This document shows, piece by piece, positions 17,955-26,781 of a stretch of 64,000 nt of DNA. A program made the position numbers and the translations under genes. Source of the stretch: a virus. Position 1 is the stretch's first letter. The number at the start of each line of letters is the position of its first letter. The stretch covers positions 106,062-170,061 of IMG/VR virus record IMGVR_UViG_3300035182_000466, one strand, 5' to 3'. The notes under the pieces were generated by a model. That model was not told the DNA's origin. It worked only from the letters and a program-made list of their open reading frames with translations, and did not search any database.

Positions 17955-20402
17955 ATGATTTTATTAAAAGATATGAAGACTAGTCTTTTTAAAAATGCTG
18001 ATGCCTATTGGAAGAGTAATAGAAAAGATCATATCCAACTTGAAAGTTATGATCTATATATAGGTGCTAGATTCAGATGTAAAGTACGAACAGGATCAAC
18101 TTTAAAGTATTTATACTTTACTATAATATCTTTAGATCCTGCAGTTATAGCTTATTGGATTCAGGATGAATTTGCAATTTATCTAGCACCTGTAGATTTT
18201 GAGCAACTATTTATAAGAAGGATACTCAATAGACGTAACCTTATAGAAAAAATGTTACATCCACAAGATATTCGAATTATACCCGTCAAAGTATTAAACT
18301 CCATACAGACTAGAAAAATGCTTTGGATGATACCTAGATTAACACAGAAAGATGTTCAATCAGCGCCTTATAGCTTGAACATTATTTCTCCTAAACTGAT
18401 TTACAACTTTAGTACCTACATTAGTGCAGGTAAAGAAGATATCTTCGGGTGGTTACTTAATCTAGTAACACAAGCCAATTCTGATTATCATACAGGTAAA
18501 AAACAATCAAGTCTTACTGATGATCAATATGACGAACTAAAAGAACTGTTGCTATCTATAGATCCTAAAAAAGCTAAGATTTTAGAATCAGTTGGGGCAC
18601 CAGTAATAGAAGAAAAAGATGTTAGGAAAAAGGTAGAACTTGAATATAAAATGGGTTCATTACGTAAGATTAAACCAGATGGTTCTACTACAAATAAATT
18701 TATAAAAGATACAAAAGATGATGAGTATATAGTCTCTGATAAGTTAGATGGATTAAGTCTGAGTTTAACTTATAGAAATTCAAATTTAGTAAAAGCTACA
18801 ACTAGAGGTGATGGTTATATTGGACAAGATGTAACTAGGCATATACTTCAAGTTCCTTCTGTACCTAAGAAACTTAATTCTAAATATGCTAAAGAGAATC
18901 TAACTATACGAGCTGAAGGAATTTTAGCAAACTCTGATTTTGAGATGTTTAACAAACTCTTGGTTAAAGAAGGTAACTCGGAATTTGCTAATCCACGCAA
19001 TATGATAGCTGGTGTATTTAATAGATTATCACCTAATAAAAAAGTTTTAGCTAAGTTAAATGTTGTAACTTATGCTATAATGAGTAGAGAAAAAGACTTA
19101 GATAAAAAGCAACAACTTAAACAACTTGAAGATATGGGTTTTCATGTAGTTCCTTACAAAGTATTTAAAGCTAAAGATATTTCAGAAGAGAAGTTAACAA
19201 AGTATATTTCTGATAGAAAGCTAATGGGTGACTTTGATTTAGATGGGGCTGTAATAGAAGTAAATAATGCTAAGATCAGACAATCCCTTGGTAATGAAAC
19301 TAATTCAATAAATCCTAAATATGCTAAAGCATTTAAGACTGGTGATACTGAAAAAGTTGAAGCTAAAGTACTAGAAGTTGTATGGGCTGTATCTAAACAT
19401 GGATATTTAAAACCACGGATTCGTATTTTTCCTGTAAAATTAGGTGGTGTTACTGTATCATATGCTACAGCTTTTAATGCCTCTTTTGTTTATGAAAATA
19501 AATTAGGTCCTGGAGCTAAGGTATTATTAACACGTTCTGGCGATGTAATTCCACATATACTTAAAGTAATAGATAAAGCTAAGAAACCTCAAATGCCAGA
19601 TAAAGATGTAGTAGGTAATTATGAATGGAATGATACAAAAGTTGATTTAGTATTATCTGAACCACATGAGAATGATACTGTAAAGATAAAACAAATATCC
19701 GGATTCTTTAGTCGGATAGGAGTAGATTATCTTGGACGTGGCTTAATAACACGTTTTTATGAACACGGCTTTGACTCTATAGATAAAGTAATTCACATTA
19801 CTGTAAAAGATTTATTATCTATTGATGGTATTCAAAAGAAAAGTGCAGAAAAATTATATGAAGGTATTACTAAAGCATTACAGACTGTAGACTTACCTAC
19901 TCTAGCTTCTGCTACTCCATACTTTGGAGTAAACTTTGGAGAAACAAGACTAGATAAAATATACGAAGTTTATAAAGATGAAATGTTTAGTAGATGGAAA
20001 GGTTATACAGTAAGAACTGTAGCAGAAGAAATTTCTAAAATACCTGGATTTAGTTCTAACACTGCAATTCAATTTGCAAAAGGTATTAAACCTTTTAATT
20101 CATTTTTGAAAAGAAATTCTGATGTATTAAAAATAAACAAGAAGAAGGAACAAAAGAAATTAAGTAATGTATTTTCAAATGTATCTATTTGTTGGACTGG
20201 CATTAGACAAAGAGACTTAGAAGAACTACTTATAGCAAATGGCGGTAAAGTAGAATCATCTGTTAAAAATGGATTGACCTATCTTGTAGCAAAAGATCCG
20301 AATAGTACTAGTGCTAAAATGCAGAAAGCTAGAGATTTGAAGATAAAGATAATATCTCCAGACCAAGCAATAAAATTGTTTAAAGATAAAGGTGTTTTAT
20401 AA
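17955..20402 (+). CDS. ligA: NAD-dependent DNA ligase with extra N-terminal domain and no zinc finger
   Basis: 815 residues, long for LigA (about 670). Residues 1-180 are an extra domain I do not recognise. A domain-Ia-like motif (LTDDQYDELKEL) starts near residue 187 and would bind NMN. The adenylation motif is K263-LDG, followed by an RGDG-type motif (ATTRGDGYIGQDVT). After the OB fold, the four cysteines of the usual zinc finger are missing. A helix-hairpin-helix region and a C-terminal BRCT domain (from about residue 741) remain. It seals nicks using NAD during replication or repair. Loss of the zinc site may be compensated by the N-terminal extension (inference). Confidence 0.9.
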   Translation: MILLKDMKTSLFKNADAYWKSNRKDHIQLESYDLYIGARFRCKVRTGSTLKYLYFTIISLDPAVIAYWIQDEFAIYLAPVDFEQLFIRRILNRRNLIEKMLHPQDIRIIPVKVLNSIQTRKMLWMIPRLTQKDVQSAPYSLNIISPKLIYNFSTYISAGKEDIFGWLLNLVTQANSDYHTGKKQSSLTDDQYDELKELLLSIDPKKAKILESVGAPVIEEKDVRKKVELEYKMGSLRKIKPDGSTTNKFIKDTKDDEYIVSDKLDGLSLSLTYRNSNLVKATTRGDGYIGQDVTRHILQVPSVPKKLNSKYAKENLTIRAEGILANSDFEMFNKLLVKEGNSEFANPRNMIAGVFNRLSPNKKVLAKLNVVTYAIMSREKDLDKKQQLKQLEDMGFHVVPYKVFKAKDISEEKLTKYISDRKLMGDFDLDGAVIEVNNAKIRQSLGNETNSINPKYAKAFKTGDTEKVEAKVLEVVWAVSKHGYLKPRIRIFPVKLGGVTVSYATAFNASFVYENKLGPGAKVLLTRSGDVIPHILKVIDKAKKPQMPDKDVVGNYEWNDTKVDLVLSEPHENDTVKIKQISGFFSRIGVDYLGRGLITRFYEHGFDSIDKVIHITVKDLLSIDGIQKKSAEKLYEGITKALQTVDLPTLASATPYFGVNFGETRLDKIYEVYKDEMFSRWKGYTVRTVAEEISKIPGFSSNTAIQFAKGIKPFNSFLKRNSDVLKINKKKEQKKLSNVFSNVSICWTGIRQRDLEELLIANGGKVESSVKNGLTYLVAKDPNSTSAKMQKARDLKIKIISPDQAIKLFKDKGVL

Positions 20403-20414
20403 AAGGAGAATTAG

Positions 20415-20555
20415 ATGTTAAATTTTACTAAAAACTATATGTTAAAAACAAAGGTAATAGTATACATTTGCATAGTGTTTATTTTATTCAGCTCTATAGG
20501 TTCAACTGTATTCATTGAAGAAGTAAAAGAATCTGTTTCGGTATTTAGGATATGA
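20415..20555 (+). CDS. Tiny single-pass membrane protein
   Basis: 46 residues: a Lys-rich N-terminus, one hydrophobic helix (VIVYICIVFILFSSIG) and a short Glu/Lys tail. AAAAGGAG lies 7 nt before the ATG. Its TGA overlaps the ATG of the next gene (ATGA), which supports it being a real translated gene. Function unknown. Confidence 0.65.
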   Translation: MLNFTKNYMLKTKVIVYICIVFILFSSIGSTVFIEEVKESVSVFRI

Positions 20556-21715
20556 GAAAAGTATCTATAGCTGCTAGAAAAAATCCTACTCAAAATAAGA
20601 AAATATCTGCTGTTGATTATTTAAGGCAGTGGAAAAATGATCCAAATGCCTATATTAGTTTCACTGAGATAAACAAGATAGGTATAAATCCTAAAAGTAA
20701 ATATAATACCCCTTTAGGTATTTATACCTATCCATTAGCTACAGTATGGGTAGAATACGATTTAGACTATGCATCTTCACTTAACAAATTGCCTTTTGCA
20801 GCTAATTTACCTCATATTTGGATAATAACCCCAAAGTCTAACTCAAATATCTTTATAGATGATTTATACTCTGATTATACTTCTAAAAACTATGATAAGG
20901 ATTCAGAACTTTTAAAAGATCTGTTTATAGAAGAATCTTTAAAAAACATGGAAGTAGATTTATCTTATACTAATACTCATGATGTAGCTTTTATAGAACG
21001 CTGGAAGAAAGAGTATAAACAAAAAGTGTATGATAAATGGGCAAATATTTATGCTAAGAATATAATAACTACAAAAGTAAAAAATCCTGGTGGTTTCTTT
21101 TGGAATTTATGCAGATTAATATCTATGAATTTAGCTGTCCCTTCAGAGGATAGTACTACACCAATTTTAAGTATAAATTCCTTTACAGATGTTGAAAGAA
21201 GAATAGCTTCTATCAAATGGAATTGGCTTTTGAGAAAATGTGGTTATTCTGGTTTTGCAGACAAACACGGACAAGGTATTATACATGAGTCAGAACCAAT
21301 TCAAGCTGTATTTTTATCAACAAGTTCTTTTAAAGTAATAGGAAACTGCAATAACATTTCACCTGTGTATAAAGATAAAAGAAAATATATAAAAACTGCA
21401 TCAGATCTGTTTCCTATTTTATCTAATGCTAAATATCATCCAAGCAATTTAAATCAAGATGAAGATAGAGCTTTTGATAAATTACTATTAGGTTATTTGA
21501 TTGGATTCTATAATGAATCAGTTTTAAAGGAACTACCTTTTAAGGTTGTTGTAGATAAAAACGTATTGTGGAATTCTTTTAATAAAATACAATATGAAGT
21601 TCTTTTGGACTATTGTAAAGAACATTCTTATGAAAATTTAAAGGAAAAGAAATGGTGGAGAAACACTGCAGTAACTTATTTAGAGTTGATAAAAGAAAAG
21701 CATGATTGGAGATAA
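20552..21715 (+). CDS. Conserved-looking phage protein, unknown function
   Basis: 387 residues. Two segments look strongly constrained: INKIGINPKSKYNTPLGIYT (near residue 45-65) and ADKHGQGIIHESEPIQAVFL (near residue 230-250). They suggest an enzyme fold in which the second part resembles a substrate pocket (HG-x-G-x-IH). I cannot name the family. The N-terminus MRKVSIAARK resembles those of the two other proteins encoded at 21717 and 22351. It overlaps the small membrane protein gene by 4 nt. Confidence 0.6.
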   Translation: MRKVSIAARKNPTQNKKISAVDYLRQWKNDPNAYISFTEINKIGINPKSKYNTPLGIYTYPLATVWVEYDLDYASSLNKLPFAANLPHIWIITPKSNSNIFIDDLYSDYTSKNYDKDSELLKDLFIEESLKNMEVDLSYTNTHDVAFIERWKKEYKQKVYDKWANIYAKNIITTKVKNPGGFFWNLCRLISMNLAVPSEDSTTPILSINSFTDVERRIASIKWNWLLRKCGYSGFADKHGQGIIHESEPIQAVFLSTSSFKVIGNCNNISPVYKDKRKYIKTASDLFPILSNAKYHPSNLNQDEDRAFDKLLLGYLIGFYNESVLKELPFKVVVDKNVLWNSFNKIQYEVLLDYCKEHSYENLKEKKWWRNTAVTYLELIKEKHDWR

Positions 21716-21716
21716 G

Positions 21717-21953
21717 ATGAGACAGAGTGTATTGAGTGCTTCAAATTTAAAACTTAATAAAGTGTCAGTTAAAGATATAGTCGTATATTTAGATAAAACT
21801 ATAGATGAAAAAGATGATTTCATGAGAAGTACAAAGTCGCATATCTCCAATCCTTCTATTAAAGAAAGCTATTTAAAAGCAGAATCAGTTAAAGATTTTG
21901 CTGAATATTTAAAAATGGCTATAAAAACTAATTCTCCACATTACTTAAAATAA
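21717..21953 (+). CDS. Hypothetical small protein
   Basis: 78 residues from the ATG at 21717, chosen because GGAG lies 6 nt upstream; an in-frame ATG at 21702 lies inside the previous gene without a site. Helical and charged, no motif. The N-terminus MRQSVLSAS resembles those of the flanking large proteins. Confidence 0.55.
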   Translation: MRQSVLSASNLKLNKVSVKDIVVYLDKTIDEKDDFMRSTKSHISNPSIKESYLKAESVKDFAEYLKMAIKTNSPHYLK

Positions 21954-21973
21954 CACTATAGTAGGAGGGGTTA

Positions 21974-22354
21974 ATGATGAATAAGCATCTACAACAACTT
22001 GTAGATATAGCTAGAGGGCTTGGAACTGAAGTTATTTTTATAGATAATATTTCTGTTTTAGGTCGGTGCGATTATCAAAACAAGAAGATTTATGTTTCAA
22101 AAAATGAAAAACTAAGAAAGAAAATAATTATACTTGCTCATGAACTAGGACACTGGCATTCATACTTATATAATAAAAAGAATACTAATATATCAAGAAA
22201 TGATAGAGAAAAATTAGCGTATGAGTATGGTTGGAGAATACTTATAAATTTAAAACTTCATACTGTCTTTAATATTACGCCAGAAGATTGGTATAAAATA
22301 AATATGTATAATTTTACAAATACCGATCCAGATACAAAGGTGGCATGGACATGA
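21974..22354 (+). CDS. ImmA/IrrE-like zinc metallopeptidase
   Basis: 126 residues. H56-E-L-G-H60 in the context IIILAHELGHWHSY is the HExxH zinc site. The short N-terminal beta segment and the strand before the site (GRCDYQNKKIYVSKN) match COG2856/ImmA-type peptidases. Family members often cleave repressors or stress regulators; in phages they also occur as head-packaged or regulatory proteases. An AGGAGGGG site precedes the ATG pair at 21974/21977. Its TGA overlaps the start region of the next gene. Confidence 0.75.
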   Translation: MMNKHLQQLVDIARGLGTEVIFIDNISVLGRCDYQNKKIYVSKNEKLRKKIIILAHELGHWHSYLYNKKNTNISRNDREKLAYEYGWRILINLKLHTVFNITPEDWYKINMYNFTNTDPDTKVAWT

Positions 22355-24102
22355 AACTAACTATTGCAGCAATTAAACTGTCAGATCTTAAAAAAGCTAA
22401 TCAGAAATATGATTCAAGTAAAGATGATAAACCATCTAAAACTTGGTTAAAGATGTCAGATCAAGAGAAAGAAAACCTTGCGAATAAAGAGAAACAACGT
22501 AGATTAGAAAATGAACGTAAAATTGGTGAAAAAATAGAACCATACAAAGCAGAACGTTTGTGGGAAAAAGAAAAGAAAGGTTCTGCGAATAAGAAGTCTA
22601 AAGCACCTGATAATACTAAAAATGAAGATAATGAAAAAGCTCCTGATAATGAAAAAAATGAAGATAATGAAAAAGCTCCTGATAATGAAAAAACATCAGA
22701 TAATGAAAAAGAACCAGATAATACTAAAAAGGAAGATGTAGATGTAAAAACAGAGGAACAAAAAGAACAAGAACAAAAAGAGCCAGATAATATTTATTCA
22801 GAAGAAAAAGTTAAAAAGGACGCAGCAAAAATAACAGAAGAAGTAAAAGAAGAAATAAAGAAATTGCCTAGAGAAAAACGAAAAAAGATGGCAGAGGATA
22901 TAGTAGCAAATAGATCAACCTATGTAAAAGACGGTAAAATTTTCTTAACCGATACTTATAGAAAGATAGGTGAATCTACCTTTGCTAAATTAGCTTTGTT
23001 TTCAGCGGCTTTTATAATATTAGGTCCATTTGCTGCGGTATTAGGTAGAGAAGCACTTGAAATAACAGATGACGTTCTTGAAGAAAGAAAAAGAAAACAT
23101 CTTGAAAAGTTAGAAAGAGAAAGAGAAGAGCAAATAGAAAAACAGAGAAAGTATATAGAATCTATTACACCTAAGTCATTATCAATAGAAGATAAAGATA
23201 CTTTCAGATCAGACTATGGTAATTTATCTAAAAAAGAATTGTGGTCTAAATATAAGAAAGCAGGTTTAAATAAGAATGATCTTATTGGATATTTAACATA
23301 TGAAGAACAACTAGAAAAACTTAAATCTGCAAAAGCAGACAAAGATGGTATATACCATATTAAGTTATCTAAGAATATGCAATTTACTGGAAATGAAGAT
23401 CAACTTAGGCAGTATATAGAAATGCTAGAATTGAAACGAGACAGTACAGGACAACCTGATACTTATTATCAAGATGATACTAATAGTAAAAGTAAAAAGA
23501 AGAAGATTAATAGTAAAAGAAAATCTAACAATAAGAAAAAGGTCGTGTCTGCTGATGACAATAAAAATGAGCTTGCGGAAAACTCCGACATTGAAGAAGT
23601 TACAGAAGATGAAGTCAATAGCAAAAAAGAATCCAATGACCCGATTGAAGAGCTTAAAAACGTTACAGCCAAGAAAAAAGAAATAGAGGATAAAGATATA
23701 GAAGGTATTCCAGATGTTTTGAAGAAGAAATTGAAACAAGCTTTTGAAGATGCACCAGATAAGCTAGATGTTAAGTACATAGACACTGAAGATGAAGATG
23801 AATATGAAGATATTGATGATGAGAACGGAGAAAAGACAGAGGTTAGAGAACCTAAAAGTACAACTAAATACGGAGAAGAAATAGAAGATACTGAACCAAT
23901 AGATGATGAAGAAGAGGAAAGTAAAGATGATAAGATTATTGAGGATAAAATCTCTGAGGTAGTAAACTTTTATTTGAAGCGTGACCCAGTTAAACTAAAA
24001 GAATTCTTTGAGAAAAAGTATCCATCATTAGTTAATAAGAAGAAACAAGAAAAAACTGAGGCAGCAGATTATATAAATTCTTTAGAAGAAGTAGACATTT
24101 AG
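22351..24102 (+). CDS. Highly charged, low-complexity protein with a hydrophobic segment
   Basis: 583 residues from the ATG at 22351 (AAAGGTGG lies 7 nt upstream; the ATG at 22345 is too close). Long Lys/Glu/Asp-rich regions include tandem copies of KAPDNEKNEDNE (near residues 85-130). One hydrophobic helix pair (ALFSAAFIILGPFAAVLG, near residue 215) is embedded in coiled-coil-like sequence. The C-terminus is strongly acidic. The composition recalls scaffold, internal-head or ejected proteins of large phages, but no family is recognised. It is the last gene before the convergent terminator. Confidence 0.6.
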   Translation: MKLTIAAIKLSDLKKANQKYDSSKDDKPSKTWLKMSDQEKENLANKEKQRRLENERKIGEKIEPYKAERLWEKEKKGSANKKSKAPDNTKNEDNEKAPDNEKNEDNEKAPDNEKTSDNEKEPDNTKKEDVDVKTEEQKEQEQKEPDNIYSEEKVKKDAAKITEEVKEEIKKLPREKRKKMAEDIVANRSTYVKDGKIFLTDTYRKIGESTFAKLALFSAAFIILGPFAAVLGREALEITDDVLEERKRKHLEKLEREREEQIEKQRKYIESITPKSLSIEDKDTFRSDYGNLSKKELWSKYKKAGLNKNDLIGYLTYEEQLEKLKSAKADKDGIYHIKLSKNMQFTGNEDQLRQYIEMLELKRDSTGQPDTYYQDDTNSKSKKKKINSKRKSNNKKKVVSADDNKNELAENSDIEEVTEDEVNSKKESNDPIEELKNVTAKKKEIEDKDIEGIPDVLKKKLKQAFEDAPDKLDVKYIDTEDEDEYEDIDDENGEKTEVREPKSTTKYGEEIEDTEPIDDEEEESKDDKIIEDKISEVVNFYLKRDPVKLKEFFEKKYPSLVNKKKQEKTEAADYINSLEEVDI

Positions 24103-24111
24103 GTTATAGAG

Positions 24112-24150
24112 AAAGCCTGTGTAAAATTTTACACAGGCTCTTTCTTTATC
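24112..24150. terminator. Bidirectional intrinsic terminator between convergent operons
   Basis: A perfect 12-bp inverted repeat, GCCTGTGTAAAA (24115-24126) with TTTTACACAGGC (24127-24138), is flanked by A-rich sequence on the left and CTCTTTCTTT on the right. It lies between the last + gene and the first - gene (o-spanin), so it can stop transcription from both sides. Confidence 0.85.
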
Positions 24151-24163
24151 TTCATCTTCATCT

Positions 24164-24499
24164 TTATTTGTTGACAACCGGAACTTTTGATGATGATAGT
24201 TTATTTATTTCTAATAATGTATTATAGTTTTTATCTCCCCATAATAGAATCCTATTTAAGTTTTCTTGTAACAGTTCTAAATCTTTTCTACTTAAACCTC
24301 CTATTACTTCAGGATCATCTAAGCGTCTAGCTTTCACTTCTATTAATGAAGGTCTTTCTGAAACTGGCCATACTTTATACTGACAATTAATTGGTTCCGG
24401 TACTGGTGGGCAAACTATCGGTTTTTGGCACGCCGAAAGGAATAATAACAACAGGCTCAAGAATAGAATTTTTAGTGACATTACATTTAGTACCTTCAT
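24164..24499 (-). CDS. Outer-membrane spanin lipoprotein (Rz1-like)
   Basis: 111 residues. An export signal (LKILFLSLLLLFLSAC) ends in a lipobox with the lipidated Cys at residue 24, followed by a Pro-rich mature segment (CPPVPEP). The start at 24499 is supported by GGAGG 8 nt upstream, which itself lies inside the i-spanin gene. The first 113 nt overlap the i-spanin gene in another frame, the classic nested Rz/Rz1 layout. It would join the i-spanin to fuse inner and outer membranes at lysis, which implies a Gram-negative host. Confidence 0.85.
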   Translation of the reverse strand: MKVLNVMSLKILFLSLLLLFLSACQKPIVCPPVPEPINCQYKVWPVSERPSLIEVKARRLDDPEVIGGLSRKDLELLQENLNRILLWGDKNYNTLLEINKLSSSKVPVVNK

Positions 24500-24875
24500 C
24501 TGTTAATCCTCCCAATTTTATTTCGCCTTGTGGAATTGACTTTAAATACTTAATATAATTTGCATATAGATTATTATATTTAGTTTCTAGCTTTGAGTTC
24601 TTTTCTTGTATAACTTTAGTTGTATCTATATACTTTTTAAGATCTGCGGATAACAAGTCATTAGATTTACTCAAACGATCTACCGATATTTTTTCTCTTG
24701 TTATATCTTCATTTAGACTCTGAATCTTTACATCTTTGGCTCTATTATCTGCTAATACTTTCTTGAAATAATATCCAAATCCTATCAATATTAATACTAA
24801 AATTCCTATTATTATCTCTTTTTTATACTCCCATAAAATGGACAGAATTTTAGCTCCAGTGAATACAAAAACCAT
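24387..24875 (-). CDS. Inner-membrane spanin (Rz-like)
   Basis: 162 residues. There is one N-terminal transmembrane helix (about residues 20-38, EIIIGILVLILIGFGYYF). A long periplasmic coiled coil follows (about 40-110) with a Pro-containing C-terminus. AAGGAGG lies 8 nt before the ATG. The 3' part overlaps the o-spanin gene. Together the two genes form a two-component spanin that acts after the endolysin has degraded peptidoglycan. Confidence 0.85.
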   Translation of the reverse strand: MVFVFTGAKILSILWEYKKEIIIGILVLILIGFGYYFKKVLADNRAKDVKIQSLNEDITREKISVDRLSKSNDLLSADLKKYIDTTKVIQEKNSKLETKYNNLYANYIKYLKSIPQGEIKLGGLTDEGTKCNVTKNSILEPVVIIPFGVPKTDSLPTSTGTN

Positions 24876-24876
24876 T

Positions 24877-25302
24877 TTAGTTTTCCTCCTTCATTCTTGA
24901 TAACAACCACTTTGTTTCATACATAAGTTCTAACATCCATATACCTTTAAATTTTTTACCTTTTAATTTAAAAATAAGTTTTTTGTTTGTAACTTCTAGT
25001 GGTATATATACACCACTGTCATATACTTTAACAATTCCTGCACCATACTCACCTTTAGGGATAACACCTTCAAAAGAAATCCAGGACATACTATGATCTT
25101 CAGTTCTAATAGCTAACCTTTTTACTTCAGGTTTTTTGGGAATACCTTTAGGTACAGCCCAGCTAAATAAAACCGTTCCAACTTGAAGTCTTAAATCATA
25201 ATGTAATCCAGCTTTAAGTGCATTATGTTCTTGAACTACAAATTTAGGAGCAAATTTCTCATTATCCTTATCAAGTGTATCTAGTTTAAACTTCATAGTC
25301 AT
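24877..25302 (-). CDS. Stand-alone LigD-type DNA 3'-phosphoesterase domain protein
   Basis: 141 residues, essentially one LigD_N domain. FVVQEH...LHYDLRLQ near residues 21-40, EDHSM at 68-72 and FEGVIPKGEYGAG at 78-89 match the family. H26, H34, D36 and H70 correspond to the metal and phosphate ligands. The domain trims 3' ribonucleotides or 3'-phosphates to leave ligatable 3'-OH ends. There is no ligase or polymerase domain attached; the phage's ligase is the NAD-dependent enzyme at 18-20 kb. The stop almost abuts the i-spanin start. Confidence 0.85.
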   Translation of the reverse strand: MTMKFKLDTLDKDNEKFAPKFVVQEHNALKAGLHYDLRLQVGTVLFSWAVPKGIPKKPEVKRLAIRTEDHSMSWISFEGVIPKGEYGAGIVKVYDSGVYIPLEVTNKKLIFKLKGKKFKGIWMLELMYETKWLLSRMKEEN

Positions 25303-25308
25303 TTCTTT

Positions 25309-25527
25309 CTATTCATATACTAAACGAGGATATTTTTCATTTACTATAGTTTTTGAATTTGTACACTTTGTGCATACGTGTTCATAGAGAGTAATATACT
25401 TAGATGTATCTTTAATATCTTTTTGAGACTCTACCTTACCTGTAAATTCTAAGTATCCATCGCAGTTTTTCTCTTCACATTTTAAAACTTCTTTAAAGGT
25501 TTTAACTTCATACTTTTCAATTTTCAT
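25309..25527 (-). CDS. Small zinc-ribbon-like protein
   Basis: 72 residues with C17, C22 and a C-TKC pair (CEEKNC...VCTKC) that could hold one zinc. The start overlaps the end of the preceding gene and lacks a strong Shine-Dalgarno, suggesting coupling. No function can be assigned. Confidence 0.6.
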   Translation of the reverse strand: MKIEKYEVKTFKEVLKCEEKNCDGYLEFTGKVESQKDIKDTSKYITLYEHVCTKCTNSKTIVNEKYPRLVYE

Positions 25528-25972
25528 TGGATTGCCAATTAACTGAAATTGAATATTTAAGATCTAAAAATTTAAGCCAAACAGGAATTCCTTTTATTAT
25601 ATGTGATCTAAGCTGATCACAGCTTATTGTCTCAATATCTTCTATAGAATACTCTACTATTGATCCTGCAATTAAAACTATCTTTTTTACATGCTGTTTC
25701 TTTTTAATCTGGCTCTTTTCATATACATCTAGCATTAAAGATACGAAAGTATAATATTGTTTATTATTGCAGTTAAAACAACCTATATCTAACATGCTAA
25801 ATACTTTATCTTGAATAGGATTATATTTAAAATATACTTCTCCACAAGATTCACACTTAACCATTGAAGTTAAACCTTGTGCAACTACATACTGATAATT
25901 GTCATTTTCCAAATTTTCAGTTTTTGTTTGTCTAATTGTTAAGAGATCTTTTATCTTATTTTTTATGCTCAT
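25517..25972 (-). CDS. Zinc-ribbon protein, unknown function
   Basis: 151 residues from the ATG at 25972. GGAGG sits 6 nt upstream of it, whereas the in-frame ATG at 25984 overlaps that site. CESCGEVYF and CFNCNNKQYY form a four-Cys zinc ribbon (about residues 40-72). The rest is unremarkable. Possibly a nucleic-acid-binding phage protein. Confidence 0.65.
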   Translation of the reverse strand: MSIKNKIKDLLTIRQTKTENLENDNYQYVVAQGLTSMVKCESCGEVYFKYNPIQDKVFSMLDIGCFNCNNKQYYTFVSLMLDVYEKSQIKKKQHVKKIVLIAGSIVEYSIEDIETISCDQLRSHIIKGIPVWLKFLDLKYSISVNWQSNEN

Positions 25973-26004
25973 GATTTCCTCCATTTTTTATATATTATAA
26001 ATTA

Positions 26005-26781
26005 TTAAATATCAGTTTTGTGAGGGCGTAGCCCACAGTGCTTTGCTTTAGCTTCAGGGCAGTATCCTAGTTTAATACACTTAGGTCCAGCATTTTCAAA
26101 TACTACAGGATCTAGTTCTTTACAGATTCTAAGCATTTCTCTAGCCATACCTCGGATTTCCCATTGAGCGCAACTGCAGGTACGTTCAGCAAAGAAATCA
26201 AGAAGAGCATGACTATTCATCTGAATCATTATCTTTGTTTTTGATGCTTCTAGGAGACCAAAGCGACTGTCTTCATTAGGCACAGACTTAGCCTGCATTC
26301 CTTCGTACCATTGATGAGATATATCCGCTAATTCTTCTAAAGATACTTGTATATCCATACCTTTCTTAAATTCAGGACTCTCTTGTAAATTACCAGGTAA
26401 ACAATTAAAAGGTATACGAATAGTAGCAGTTTTACCTTCAAGACTCTTAGGTACAATTATCTGATATTCCCCATCTTGACTTGTGTAGCGCATACTTTCT
26501 TGGGCGTAACTAGCAATCCTTTTTCTTACAAGTTGATGAGTCAATGTTCTTGATACTCCCTCTACACCAAAAATCCAATTATCAAACTCTAGTACAGATA
26601 AATGGCCGTAGCCTACTACTCGTTTAAGAATAGCTTCATCATCACTATCGTCATTCATTATTTCAGTTATAGACTTCGGGCTGGTACAGAACTTAGCGGC
26701 CTTTGCACTCAAGCGTTCTTGGCTACGGATAGTAGGTGCTTGCAGACAAACAACCTTACACTCAACGACCTTTACACTCAC
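26005..26781 (-). CDS. thyX: FAD-dependent thymidylate synthase
   Basis: 258 residues. The start is GTG at 26781, with AAGGAG 7 nt upstream. It makes dTMP from dUMP using methylene-THF and FAD/NADPH. The ThyX signature is present near residues 82-99 (THQLVRKRIASYAQESMRY). However, the usual RHR triad reads R86-K87-R88, a His-to-Lys change, with the conserved Ser at position 96. It works with the thymidylate kinase and NrdJ encoded downstream to feed dNTP synthesis. The C-terminal ~70 residues contain many cysteines. The 5' end overlaps the neighbouring gene by 20 nt. Confidence 0.9.
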   Translation of the reverse strand: MSVKVVECKVVCLQAPTIRSQERLSAKAAKFCTSPKSITEIMNDDSDDEAILKRVVGYGHLSVLEFDNWIFGVEGVSRTLTHQLVRKRIASYAQESMRYTSQDGEYQIIVPKSLEGKTATIRIPFNCLPGNLQESPEFKKGMDIQVSLEELADISHQWYEGMQAKSVPNEDSRFGLLEASKTKIMIQMNSHALLDFFAERTCSCAQWEIRGMAREMLRICKELDPVVFENAGPKCIKLGYCPEAKAKHCGLRPHKTDI

